A stretch of DNA of 64,000 nucleotides from an uncultured Lachnospiraceae bacterium (GTDB lineage Bacteria; Bacillota; Clostridia; Lachnospirales; Lachnospiraceae). The position numbers were made by a program, and so were the translations under genes. This document shows, piece by piece, positions 39,748 through 50,156 of the stretch. Each line of letters begins with the position of its first letter. The stretch's first letter is position 1. The notes beneath the pieces are model-generated. The model was not told the DNA's origin. It ran no database searches and saw only the letters and a list, made by a program, of their open reading frames with translations. The stretch spans positions 62,001-126,000 of the forward strand of contig CANPOY010000001.1 of assembly GCA_947575805.1 (NCBI GenBank). Reading direction: 5' to 3'.

Positions 39748-41019
39748 CTATATGTTTTGAGCCAATTTTACGATTTCACAGACTGCGTTTCGTGCATCTT
39801 CTTTTGCCCTCTCCGTACCTATCGTTAATCTGCTCTTTAAGACTTCACGGTTTTTTTCTATATACTCAATTTTTTCTTTGATCTTTTCAAACGTAACCGG
39901 ATTATCCACGATTAATTCTCTCAAGCCCAGATTATCAAAAACACCCTGCGCTTTCGTACCATGGTAAACCATACCGATCGTAATTGTTCCTGCGGCCATT
40001 GCAAATATTGTAGAATGCAGTCTGGTACCGATAAAATAATCCATGTTCCCATAGGTCCATTTCAATTCTTGCGGAAGAAAATGCTCTTTATGATACACAA
40101 CCCCTGAACGAATATCTTTGGTTAATGAACCAACAATTGCTTCTGCGCATTGGTTATCCGGTTCATTATCCATAGCCACCTGTTGGAAAATATGCACGCA
40201 TGCACCCGACTCTACGATATATGCAATGACTTTTTTCATACATTCTATATATTCATCACAATTTCCAAAGCTTCTTACGGTCAGTCCCACATTGCGTATG
40301 TCCCTGTTGAACGGAAGATTTTTCGGTTCTGTTTCTTCTAATAGAAACGCAATATCATTTGAAAATTTGACATTTTCTAGATCCAGGGTTATATCAGGGT
40401 ACAATTTCCTGCATTCGGTCTCCCTTATGAACACTCTGACAGCCCGCGCAATTACCCTGTTGGTATGTTTGATTTGCGCCCTGGATCTGATCGGCCCAAA
40501 CGATTGGCCCAAAATGCAATAAGGACAATTAAATTTGTACAGCAAATCATATGTTCTGCACATTCTTCGTAATCCGATTGCACCACGCAATGTATTATCG
40601 TCAGTAAAAATGCTTCCTCCCTTTGAGAAACAGACATCGCAGGAAATCAGAGCTTTTAACGTTTCACGTTCATTTCTCGCCAAAAAAATCAAACCGATTT
40701 TCCGAGGTAATAGCATAATGAGAAAACATCTTACGCTTTCCCAGATCATTGCTAATGTTTTTGCAATGATTCCCTGATGGTATTTATTGAGAATTTTGAT
40801 TCCGTATATGCCAAATATGGCAGGATATATATCCGGAACAAACTTTCTCAAATCCTTGTGACTTTCCGCAAAGCAGGGATCCTCCCGGTTATAACAGGAA
40901 ACACCTATAATTTCCGCGGAAGGATCCTGTCTCTTGATTTCTGCCACTGTAGCCAACATAATACCCAGATCACCTTTGTTCAGATCATCCCAGCAATCCA
41001 GCATTGCATATTTTGCCAA
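39748..41019 (-). CDS. Polysaccharide pyruvyl transferase family protein
   Basis: NKGDLGIMLATV; CFSKGGSIFTD; YFIGTRLHSTIFAMAAGT. Confidence 0.83.
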   Translation of the reverse strand: MAKYAMLDCWDDLNKGDLGIMLATVAEIKRQDPSAEIIGVSCYNREDPCFAESHKDLRKFVPDIYPAIFGIYGIKILNKYHQGIIAKTLAMIWESVRCFLIMLLPRKIGLIFLARNERETLKALISCDVCFSKGGSIFTDDNTLRGAIGLRRMCRTYDLLYKFNCPYCILGQSFGPIRSRAQIKHTNRVIARAVRVFIRETECRKLYPDITLDLENVKFSNDIAFLLEETEPKNLPFNRDIRNVGLTVRSFGNCDEYIECMKKVIAYIVESGACVHIFQQVAMDNEPDNQCAEAIVGSLTKDIRSGVVYHKEHFLPQELKWTYGNMDYFIGTRLHSTIFAMAAGTITIGMVYHGTKAQGVFDNLGLRELIVDNPVTFEKIKEKIEYIEKNREVLKSRLTIGTERAKEDARNAVCEIVKLAQNI

Positions 41020-41043
41020 TTTTTCTCCTCCTGCAGCAAGACA

Positions 41044-42309
41044 TTAGATTTCTTTCGCTCCCTTAATACATCGCAGTTCTTTATAATATCCAAAATACAA
41101 ACTGAGAGCAAAATAAAGTACATAGCAAATTAATGTGGATTTTAATAAAATATCAACACCATAATCGGCGATACATAACCAATTGGTCCCCAGCTTTATT
41201 ACTCCCAGCACGGCAAGAATAACAACGTTAATAATGTTGTTTTTTACATAGGACTGATATGTCATATTAATAGCCCCCCACTGCCTGAACATCTCCGATA
41301 GCGCCAAAATGCAAAACATATATCTGTAGTCAAGGTAATTAGATGCACCCATAATCATATAAATATATTTACTGAAAACAATAGTTCCGACACAAAGCAG
41401 GGCCACTACAAAAATAAATACTTTATAGAGAGTTTTCATCAATTGATATTGTTTGTTTTCCATTTTTTCAAAATAGAACCTTGGCCAATACTCCATGATT
41501 ATTCCTGTTCCGATCCGAATAACGGTGATAATTCTAAATCCCACCGAATAATATGTCAGTGTGACTGCATCTAAATATTCGTTGATCAGCATTTGATCCG
41601 CTGCCCCCAACAGCCACACAACAATGGCGTTAAAAGATAGCGGCAAGGCATATTTGACCAATTCGGAAGCTCTTACCGCCGGCAGCTCGTCCTCTGATTT
41701 CGTGAGACCTTTTGCTTTGTCGCATAAAGTATAAAATATGGCAACGATGCAATAAGAAGCGCCGATTGCCAGCAGCACTGTTTTTTCATTTAAGCACTTT
41801 ACTGCAATTAGCGCCACTAAAGCCGCCAGCGATATAGCATACTGTATGATCTTGATCCTGCCGTATGTTTTAATGTCCATTTTGGCTCTGAAAAAGTATA
41901 AGCGTTCCGACATCCACATCGAGCCAAAAAACAAAACATACATTGGTTCCTGAAAGCTGATAAACGAAAGCAATATGAATAATAAAGATGCTATAGCCAG
42001 TATCGCTCTGACCGATTTCATTAAGCTTCTTTCATTACTAAACCCAACGAATCTTAAGTAGGAACTGTATATTTCCATTGAGCAGACACTGATCAGTAAT
42101 GTCAGTACCGATTGCACATACGAATATTGTCCCAACGATTCAAGCGGCATAAATCTGTTGATCAAAACGTTTTGTGCATACAATAGCAAGTATGCAAAGA
42201 AATTATTTATAAAAAATCTCCATATTACTTTAAACTCCTCTTTCAGCAATTTATCTGCTTTTGAAAATATTTTTTTTTGAAGCATTTCTCTCATCGATAC
42301 TTTACTCAT
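41044..42309 (-). CDS. Oligosaccharide flippase (Wzx-like, MATE/MOP fold)
   Basis: 421-aa multi-TM protein, NVLINRFMPLESLGQYSYVQSVLTLL. Confidence 0.78.
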   Translation of the reverse strand: MSKVSMREMLQKKIFSKADKLLKEEFKVIWRFFINNFFAYLLLYAQNVLINRFMPLESLGQYSYVQSVLTLLISVCSMEIYSSYLRFVGFSNERSLMKSVRAILAIASLLFILLSFISFQEPMYVLFFGSMWMSERLYFFRAKMDIKTYGRIKIIQYAISLAALVALIAVKCLNEKTVLLAIGASYCIVAIFYTLCDKAKGLTKSEDELPAVRASELVKYALPLSFNAIVVWLLGAADQMLINEYLDAVTLTYYSVGFRIITVIRIGTGIIMEYWPRFYFEKMENKQYQLMKTLYKVFIFVVALLCVGTIVFSKYIYMIMGASNYLDYRYMFCILALSEMFRQWGAINMTYQSYVKNNIINVVILAVLGVIKLGTNWLCIADYGVDILLKSTLICYVLYFALSLYFGYYKELRCIKGAKEI

Positions 42310-42318
42310 ATAAATCAG

Positions 42319-43411
42319 TTATCGCTCCTTCACCCAGCTGCCTATTGCCCGGCCTAAACAATCTGAAGCTGATTTGATTGGCCGAATGAATAGAAAAGCA
42401 GCACAGCAGCCTGCAGCGTATACGGCTATAACCAGAATCAAAACCGATAATAAATAATTCTGGTTGGAATCCGTACGAATGATCCTGGGCAGCCACTCAA
42501 CATACTGGGTTTTAATCATCGGGTGCATATGGAACTCATAGATTACCAGGCTGAAACCACTAAGTACAGACAGAATCTTTTTCGGTTTCACTTCCAGATT
42601 CCCCACCGCCATAAACAACCCGATTGCCATGCCAATTACGAAAATCGAATTGTAGTGATAAAAGTATTGTTGATTTCCCCTGTTCAATATTTCAAATATG
42701 GATACCTGCTTAAACAGGTAAAACGATAAAATCAGGGCTGTCACGCACCCCCCCCCACACAGCAAGCCCTCTTCCTGCGCGGAAAAACCGTTCCGGAAAT
42801 TTTTTCGCATATCCAGCCACAAGATATAGCCAGATGAAGAGGCCAAAATAACTGCTTTCCCAGACTCCCTCCAGCACAGTCGGCATAATAACTACAGGAA
42901 CAATACCGACAAATAATAATCTTCTGAACTGTGTGTTGTCCAAATGCACCGTCAGCTTGTCAAGGAAGGGTGATAAAAGCATTAATATCAGGTAGGTTGA
43001 TACATATCCATATGCCCGAAAAGAAAAAGGAAACATGCAGTTCATAACAGAGACTGCGTTTATACTGCTTCCGGAAACAAAAAATGCCGCAATGAATCCA
43101 ATCAGGGTTATCGTAAGCGTGGTTCCATATATATACACATATTGCTTAATCGGAATCTTTTTCCGGCTCATCAGAAAGGCACCGCACAAAACGAATATGT
43201 GGATTGCCGGATATGCTAATGTTTCTAAAATGATATAAGCAAATTCAAAATTACTATTTACAATCGTTTCTTTCCCTTGTGCTATATATCCGTCGACATG
43301 CAGCATAATTACAAAAACCGTTGCCAAAAGTTTTAAGCAGTCTATCCCGACTTTTCTTTCCTGACTTGTTCCTTGCATTTTCGTAAACTTCCTCTTTCGT
43401 ATTTTCATCAC
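42319..43411 (-). pseudogene. Acyltransferase-3 family membrane protein, reading frame split at a G9 tract (42748-42756); possibly phase-variable
   Basis: N-terminal ORF 42710-43411 (GIDCLKLLATVFVIMLHVDGY) and C-terminal ORF 42319-42846 join as ...GLAVWGG|CVTALILSFYLFKQ if one G is removed. Confidence 0.82.
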
Positions 43412-43442
43412 TTTTCCGTGAAATCAGCAGAAATCGGAACAT

Positions 43443-44615
43443 TCAGCATTTTCCGCTGAAATACTCCAAGTACTCAGCATATCTTTCCCATTTGTCATAT
43501 GTTTTGGCCTGTCCCTGACATTGCTCAGAGGTAATTCCCATATCCGCAATATCATAAACCGCCCTGACAAGGCTTTCATCATCGCCTTGTCCAACCACCA
43601 GGCCGCATTTCCCCACTGACTCCGGAGAACCCCCTGTATCGAATGTTATCACTGGTGTTCCACATGCCAAAGCTTCTAAATTAACAGTAGGGAAATTATC
43701 GGCCAGTGTAGGATTCACAAATACATCGGCAGCCGTATACCACTCGCATAGTTCTTTCCTGTCACTCGTTCGGTCGATATGAATAATATTAGCAATGCCT
43801 GTATCCTGATTCTTTCCAATCATTACGCACTGATACTTCTCGTTCAGTCTGTCTGCCAGCTTATAAAAATGATACATGCCTTTGGTTTCGGACCAAATCC
43901 CTGCAACGCCGAGAACAATCTGTTTGTTTCCTAATCCGTATTTTTCCCTGAGATTAGATTCTGTGCGCTTAAAAACCTTCAAATCAATGCCGTTTGGGAT
44001 CACTTTTACCGAATAATCCCTCAAAAAAGATTTTTCAACCAACTTGGATAACCAATTTGACGGGGTGATCAGGAAAAGGTTATCCATGCCCGAGAAGACT
44101 TTCTTTTTCAGCAGATAATTGCTTTTAGAATTATCTATAAGTATGGATTTGGGATATTCCTTTTTTCTCGGACAGCTGCCGCATCCTCTATCCAGATGAT
44201 CGCACATACCGGCGATGCAATGTCCGGTAAAAGCCCAACAGTCATGCAGCGTCCAATACGTTTGTCTTCCGGACCTGCGAATATAATCAAACAGCATGGG
44301 AATATTCATTGTGTATCCCAGCGGGTCATGTATGCTGATAACATCCGGTTGAAATTCTTCTATATCCTTAATAAGCCCGGATGTCGCCATCCTGGACATC
44401 CTTCCCATATTATCGAATAATCTTGCCGAAAGTGCATGCAGATACACATCCAGTTGATTTCCTATCTGATAATGATTTATGCCGTCCGGCACGTTCCCCC
44501 TTGCACTGGCAAATCTTACTGTATGCCCGCTCTTTTCTGCTACAAAATACAACTCAGAAGCAACCGTATCCGGACCGCCGCTGCCCCATCCCGAATTCAA
44601 AATATATAGTCTCAT
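43443..44615 (-). CDS. Glycosyltransferase family 4 protein
   Basis: VIPNGIDLKVFKRTESNLREKYGL; ADVFVNPTLADNFPTVNLEALACGTPVITFDTGGSPE. Confidence 0.9.
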   Translation of the reverse strand: MRLYILNSGWGSGGPDTVASELYFVAEKSGHTVRFASARGNVPDGINHYQIGNQLDVYLHALSARLFDNMGRMSRMATSGLIKDIEEFQPDVISIHDPLGYTMNIPMLFDYIRRSGRQTYWTLHDCWAFTGHCIAGMCDHLDRGCGSCPRKKEYPKSILIDNSKSNYLLKKKVFSGMDNLFLITPSNWLSKLVEKSFLRDYSVKVIPNGIDLKVFKRTESNLREKYGLGNKQIVLGVAGIWSETKGMYHFYKLADRLNEKYQCVMIGKNQDTGIANIIHIDRTSDRKELCEWYTAADVFVNPTLADNFPTVNLEALACGTPVITFDTGGSPESVGKCGLVVGQGDDESLVRAVYDIADMGITSEQCQGQAKTYDKWERYAEYLEYFSGKC

Positions 44616-44676
44616 CTTCTAAATCTGGTAAGCGCCTGAAAGCTCCTCTCGTTTTATACAATTACCGTCCCTGCAG

Positions 44677-45822
44677 CTATCTGCGAATTCTTTTTTCGAG
44701 CCCTAAAAACTCATAAACCCTGATTCCGATACGGAATAATTTTTCATGGCTTTTAAATTTTTCCGTACATTTATCCATATCATGAAGCTGCATCAATTCT
44801 TCCTCACTGATTCGAAGCTTTCCGGCAACCTCACGAAACAGCTCTTTGCTTTCTTCTTCGGTCAATGGGGGCTTTTCCAGTATTTTCAATGCTTCGTCTC
44901 TGGACATTTGCCCCGTCACCACCAGGCCCGAAAGATGGACCCGGCGTAAATCATGGCCGAATCTGGTTGGCTGCCACCAGCCCTCCAGGAACTTTGTGAT
45001 TAAGTCTTCAAAATGCTTTTGCCCATATGGCACATAGCCGTATTCATCTCTCAGAGTCTTTATCATGGACTCCTTTGTGAATTCGACTAAGTTCAGGGGC
45101 TTGATAGTCTTAACACCCTTCACATATGGAATCCAGAATTTGTGCTTAAATCCTGTCGTAAAAGTATACTTTTTGATAGGAATTTTACAGTACTTTTTGA
45201 TCACGTCTTTTAAGTAAGCGGCATCACCTGTAGGTCCCCCGTCTGAAGCCCAGGAAGCAGGATCTGCAACGCTTTCTGTCATAATATTAAATCCGTTTAA
45301 AATATATTTCACCCCTAACCGCTGCGAATACTCATCGATCACAGCAATAAAAGCGTGATCCTGAGGGGCATCCAGGCTCTCCATACCAGTACGCATCCAG
45401 GCAAGCTGCATTTCGCGCATCTCATCCCAGTCCATTTTTTTAACATGTAATTTAACACCTAATTTATTGGTGATTTTTCTAATGTTTTCTTCCGCCACCG
45501 GAAGATTCCACCCTGCATCAATATGAAACACAAAGGGTCTCAATCCCCACTCTTTTACAGCCAGATGCAGCATGTAGGAACTATCCAGACCTCCAGAAAG
45601 CCCTAAAATGCAGTCATATTTTTTCCCCTTGCCGCTTTCCTTCACCTTTCGAATTAAATCAGAAAGTTCTTTTTCGTGTCCCTTTCCATAATTCCACTCC
45701 GGCAAAATGCGCCTGGCGTATTCCCTGCAGCGCATACATACGCCGTTTTCATCAAATGTAATATCCTCGTCAGATGTATCCATTACGCAGCATTTACAAA
45801 TTTGATATGGTCTCGTACTCAT
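44677..45822 (-). CDS. N-acetyl sugar amidotransferase (WbpG/WbuX family)
   Basis: ICKCCVMDTSDEDITFDENGVCMRC; PP-loop LGLSGGLDSSYMLHL. Confidence 0.88.
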   Translation of the reverse strand: MSTRPYQICKCCVMDTSDEDITFDENGVCMRCREYARRILPEWNYGKGHEKELSDLIRKVKESGKGKKYDCILGLSGGLDSSYMLHLAVKEWGLRPFVFHIDAGWNLPVAEENIRKITNKLGVKLHVKKMDWDEMREMQLAWMRTGMESLDAPQDHAFIAVIDEYSQRLGVKYILNGFNIMTESVADPASWASDGGPTGDAAYLKDVIKKYCKIPIKKYTFTTGFKHKFWIPYVKGVKTIKPLNLVEFTKESMIKTLRDEYGYVPYGQKHFEDLITKFLEGWWQPTRFGHDLRRVHLSGLVVTGQMSRDEALKILEKPPLTEEESKELFREVAGKLRISEEELMQLHDMDKCTEKFKSHEKLFRIGIRVYEFLGLEKRIRR

Positions 45823-45873
45823 TCTTTAATATCCCTCCATATTGTATGATGAGCAAATGCTCTTACTCTGCTT

Positions 45874-47040
45874 TCACTTTCTCCACACCATCCTGTTTAT
45901 AATGCCTGTATAACTCTGGATAATCTTAATAACCTTAGCGCTTACATTATTATCCGTATATGAGGGTACATCCGCCGGGGCATCACCGTTGGCGTTCATT
46001 GAAACTGCAAGGTCCACCGCCTGGAGTACCTGGTCCGTTGTGATGTTCCCAATCGTAAATACGCCCTTGTCCATGGCTTCCGGACGCTCTGTACTCGTTC
46101 TAACGGATACCGCCGGAAATTTAAAGTACGCGGCCTCTTCCGGAATTGTTCCGCTGTCGGAAACTACACAAAAGGCATTCTTCTGAAGTTTGTTATAGTC
46201 AAAAAAGCCCAGCGGCTTATGCTGAATCACTCTCTGATCAAATTTGAATTTTCTTGCTTCGATATACTTTTTACTCCTGGGATGACAGGAGTAAAGAATC
46301 GGCACATCGTAATTCTCAGCCATAGCATTCACTGCATTCATCAGGCTGAAAAAATTGGATTCAATATCAATGTTCTCTTCACGGTGTGCGGATAACAGGA
46401 TATACTTCCCTGCTGCAAGACCCAATTCATCAAGAATTGTGCTTTGTTCTATCTTATTCCTGCACCTGTCCAATACCTCTGCCATTGGAGAACCGACCAC
46501 ATAGGTGTATTCCGGCTTCACTCCGGAATCAAGAATATACCTTCTCGCGTGTTCCGAATAGCAAAGATTAATATCGCTGGTCACATCGACAATGCGGCGG
46601 ATAACCTCTTCCGGAAGGTTTTCATCCTTACAGCGATTGCCGGCCTCCATATGAAATACAGGAATCTTCATACGTTTTGCTGAAATTACGCACAGGCAGG
46701 AATTGGTATCGCCAAGTACAATAAGGGCATCCGGCTTAACCTGATCCATAAGCTCATATGACCTGGAAATAACATTTCCCATGGTCTGACCAAGATTCTC
46801 ACCCACCACACCCAGATAGTAGTCAGGCTCCCGAAGGCCAAGCTCCTCAAAAAAGACCTTATTCAATTCGTAGTCATAATTTTGACCGGTATGCACTAAA
46901 ATCTGATCAAAATACAAATCAGCTTTCTTAATGATTTCGGACATCTTAATGATTTCAGGCCGGGTGCCTACAATCGTCATCAAGCGCAGTTTCTTAACTT
47001 CCACAGGTAGATACTCCTCATCCAATTCAGATTTTTTCAT
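45874..47040 (-). CDS. Non-hydrolysing UDP-GlcNAc 2-epimerase-like (FnlC/WbvD type)
   Basis: TIVGTRPEIIKMSEII; HTGQNYDYELN; VFHMEAGNRCKDENLPEEVIRRIVD. Confidence 0.88.
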   Translation of the reverse strand: MKKSELDEEYLPVEVKKLRLMTIVGTRPEIIKMSEIIKKADLYFDQILVHTGQNYDYELNKVFFEELGLREPDYYLGVVGENLGQTMGNVISRSYELMDQVKPDALIVLGDTNSCLCVISAKRMKIPVFHMEAGNRCKDENLPEEVIRRIVDVTSDINLCYSEHARRYILDSGVKPEYTYVVGSPMAEVLDRCRNKIEQSTILDELGLAAGKYILLSAHREENIDIESNFFSLMNAVNAMAENYDVPILYSCHPRSKKYIEARKFKFDQRVIQHKPLGFFDYNKLQKNAFCVVSDSGTIPEEAAYFKFPAVSVRTSTERPEAMDKGVFTIGNITTDQVLQAVDLAVSMNANGDAPADVPSYTDNNVSAKVIKIIQSYTGIINRMVWRK

Positions 47041-47901
47041 TCATCCCATATCATAATGGGGGTATAATTCCTTATGTCCCCGCATCCACTCACCCAATTC
47101 TTTTATCTGCTGCTCATATCCTGGTATCTTATAGCTGAAGAGCTCATAATTCGTCCTCTTCAAGCTCTTATCAATTTTAAAATTCTCTTCCGGAACTATT
47201 TCTATCTCATCACGCCGCAGATACTTGTTGAAAAGAACAAGCATATCATATTTGCTTATCTTATCTTCCGGCACCATATTGTATAGTCCATGGACTTTTT
47301 GAATCACCGCATTCTCAACGGTTTTAGCAAGCTGAAGAGTCGTCTGTCCTGTCCACATCGCATTTTTATATCCTTTAACCCGCCCCTTCTGCTGCATAAA
47401 CCAGTTAATAAGCCCAATACCGTCCCTGCAGGTATCCGGCCCTACTATAGACATACGAAAAGTTACGTCTTTATTATTTATAATCTCTCCGAGAGCCTTG
47501 GAACGGTCATAAAAGAGTTCTCCGTCCGGGAAGTCCGACTCTGCATATCCCCCTCTGCTCCCGCTGAACACGCAATCCGTGCTGATGTGTATGATCTGAG
47601 TTTCAGAATTCTTTGTGATTTTAGCCAAAAACTGTGGCAGATACGAGTTCAGATATACTGCCGCCTCATGATCGTTCTCAGCAAACTTATTCAGTAACCC
47701 AACGCAGTTGACAACAGCACCGTAATGACCATTTTCAATCGTACGATCCAGCAACCCGGTATCCCTTGCGTCGCCCACAATCGTATGAACAAACAGGGAT
47801 TCTTTCCTGGCAAATCCATCAACCTCATATCCCTGCTCTTTCAGATAGAGGCTGATGGTATGACCAGCCATACCATTACAGCCTAAAACCAGGAATTTCA
47901 C
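47041..47901 (-). CDS. RmlD-like SDR reductase (FnlB/WbvR type)
   Basis: KFLVLGCNGMAGHTISLYL; ISTDCVFSG; YDRSKALGE. Confidence 0.84.
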   Translation of the reverse strand: MKFLVLGCNGMAGHTISLYLKEQGYEVDGFARKESLFVHTIVGDARDTGLLDRTIENGHYGAVVNCVGLLNKFAENDHEAAVYLNSYLPQFLAKITKNSETQIIHISTDCVFSGSRGGYAESDFPDGELFYDRSKALGEIINNKDVTFRMSIVGPDTCRDGIGLINWFMQQKGRVKGYKNAMWTGQTTLQLAKTVENAVIQKVHGLYNMVPEDKISKYDMLVLFNKYLRRDEIEIVPEENFKIDKSLKRTNYELFSYKIPGYEQQIKELGEWMRGHKELYPHYDMG

Positions 47902-48937
47902 CGCCCACCTCCAGCTGCTCTTTCACATAATCCGTAGTCAAAAGTTTCTTCACCGTTGCTTCCACATCAAGCCGTACCGTATTATGGCTTGTATATGCCT
48001 CATCGGCTTGTGTCTGAACCTGTCCTTTTATGAAATACTTATCATAATTCAAATCACGGTTGTCAGACGAAACTCTGAAATACTGCCCCATATCCTCCGC
48101 CCGTAACCGTTCTTCCATTGTCAGTAAGGTCTCATACAGTTTCTCCCCATGGCGCGTACCGATAACCCTCGTCCCCGTGTCACCGAATAACTGCTGAACT
48201 GCCTTTGCCAGGTCTCCTATCGTACAGGCATCTGCCTTTTGTACGAATAAATCTCCCGGTCTGCCATGTTCAAAAGCAAACCCGACAAGATCAACCGCCT
48301 CGTCCAGGTTCATCAGAAACCTGGTCATATCAGGATTCGTAACCGTTATAGGATCTCCGGCACGAATCTGGTCAACAAACAATGGGATAACCGAACCGCG
48401 GGAACACATTACATTCCCATAGCGCGTACAGCATATAACCGTGTCGCCACGCTCAGCCGCCACACGGGCATTCGCCGTTATAACATGCTCCATCATCGCT
48501 TTGCTGATGCCCATGGCGTTAATCGGATATGCCGCCTTGTCAGTGCTGAGGCACACAACCCTTTTCACCCCGGCTTCGATAGCGGCATGCAGCATATTAT
48601 CTGTTCCTTCAATATTCGTCTTAACAGCCTGCATTGGAAAAAACTCGCAGCTCGGGACCTGCTTTAAGGCGGCGGCGTGAAAGATATAATCAACTCCGGG
48701 CATAACATCTGCTATTGACCTCGGATCACGCACATCACCAATGTAAAATTTGACTTTGGCGGCATAATCAGGATACCTGGCCTGCAGCTCATGCCTCATA
48801 TCGTCCTGCTTTTTTTCGTCACGGCTGAAAATGCGGATCTGTGCTATATCTGTTGTCAGAAAGTGTTTCAGCACCGTATTTCCAAAGGATCCCGTTCCTC
48901 CCGTTATTAATAATGTTGCACCATTAAGACTTGACAT
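47876..48937 (-). CDS. UDP-GlcNAc 4,6-dehydratase/5-epimerase (FnlA/CapE/WbjB type)
   Basis: LLITGGTGSFGNTVLKHFL; STDKAAYPINAMGISKAMMEHVI. Confidence 0.88.
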   Translation of the reverse strand: MSSLNGATLLITGGTGSFGNTVLKHFLTTDIAQIRIFSRDEKKQDDMRHELQARYPDYAAKVKFYIGDVRDPRSIADVMPGVDYIFHAAALKQVPSCEFFPMQAVKTNIEGTDNMLHAAIEAGVKRVVCLSTDKAAYPINAMGISKAMMEHVITANARVAAERGDTVICCTRYGNVMCSRGSVIPLFVDQIRAGDPITVTNPDMTRFLMNLDEAVDLVGFAFEHGRPGDLFVQKADACTIGDLAKAVQQLFGDTGTRVIGTRHGEKLYETLLTMEERLRAEDMGQYFRVSSDNRDLNYDKYFIKGQVQTQADEAYTSHNTVRLDVEATVKKLLTTDYVKEQLEVGGEIPGFRL

Positions 48938-50150
48938 TTAAATTCTCCTTTATGAAAATTTCGTCCAACCGATTCAAAAGTTTTTCTTTATTAAAATGTT
49001 CCTTGGAATAGGACAGGGCATTATGTCCTAGTCTCTCACACTCACTCTTTGGCATTAGAGACAACGTTTTTATATTTTCCACCAGGCCGTCAACATCTTC
49101 GGCAGCACTGGCCAGGCCTGCCTGTGCGTTCTTTATTATTTCCTGGACTTCTCCATCAGCCGAAACCAATATTGGCCTCCCGCAAGCCAGACAGGATTGT
49201 GTCTTTGCCGGGATAGTTATAGAAAACACTTCACTCTTCGACAGCGTTATCAATAAAGCATCCGCTGCCGCCAAATAAGGGGGAATCTGTTCGGCAGGTT
49301 TTCTGTCAATAAAATTAAAATATTCCTTTACTTTGCGATCCTTAATTTCTTCTTCCAGTTTCTCCTTATATCTTCCGTCGCCAATGATATTGAACCTGAC
49401 TAATATGTTTGCTGACTTCAGCTTCTCTGCAGCCTTCGGCAGAATACCCAGCCCTTGCGCATACCCGATATTACCGGCAAAAACCAGATTAAAAACCCCG
49501 TCAGCCGGTATCTCAGAAATGCTTATTCTTTCCGTAGGATGGTAAAATTCCTCAGCATATTGAGGCCAGAATTCAATTCTCTCCGGCGGTATATTGCGCT
49601 TTTTTATGGGAGATATGAAGCTGTTTGAGCATGTGAGAATTTTTGATGATCTTTTATAAATGTAATCAACCATCTTCTGGATTGCCCCAAGGAATAATTT
49701 ATTATGAATCCCTGTAATAATCTCAACATTTTCAGGCCATAAATCTGTCACGTACAAAATATGCGGTATCTTGTTTTTTCTGGCAAACCATACACCGACC
49801 AGTGCCTGAGTCATAGGTGAAACTTCAAAAGTAAATACGAAATCGGTTGTAAGATCCGTTTTCTTAACCCATTTTCTCCCCGCATAAACGAATGAAAGGT
49901 AATTCCTGATCAGTCCGATCGAGCCTTTTTTCCGCGGTTCAATTGGTAATCGTATTATCTCCATCCCGTTCCACTTCTCATGTCTTCTTTCTGTTTTACT
50001 ATATCCTTCATAGTACTCGCCCTGCGGATAATTAGGAATTCCTGTTAATACCGTTACCTTGTATCCCCTTTTTACCCATTCGGAAGCTATATCATTTATG
50101 CGGAAATTTTCAGGATGGAAGTATTGCGATACAACGAGTATATGTTTCAT
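48924..50150 (-). CDS. Glycosyltransferase family 4, WbuB-like
   Basis: ILVVSQYFHPENFRINDIASEWVKRGYKVTVLTGIPNYPQG. Confidence 0.86.
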   Translation of the reverse strand: MKHILVVSQYFHPENFRINDIASEWVKRGYKVTVLTGIPNYPQGEYYEGYSKTERRHEKWNGMEIIRLPIEPRKKGSIGLIRNYLSFVYAGRKWVKKTDLTTDFVFTFEVSPMTQALVGVWFARKNKIPHILYVTDLWPENVEIITGIHNKLFLGAIQKMVDYIYKRSSKILTCSNSFISPIKKRNIPPERIEFWPQYAEEFYHPTERISISEIPADGVFNLVFAGNIGYAQGLGILPKAAEKLKSANILVRFNIIGDGRYKEKLEEEIKDRKVKEYFNFIDRKPAEQIPPYLAAADALLITLSKSEVFSITIPAKTQSCLACGRPILVSADGEVQEIIKNAQAGLASAAEDVDGLVENIKTLSLMPKSECERLGHNALSYSKEHFNKEKLLNRLDEIFIKENLNVKS

Positions 50151-50156
50151 TTATGT

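Noticed and set aside
42319-43411. Two separate acyltransferase-related genes
   Set aside because: The ORFs are consecutive halves of one family and join exactly at the G9 tract, so a single split gene is the simpler reading.
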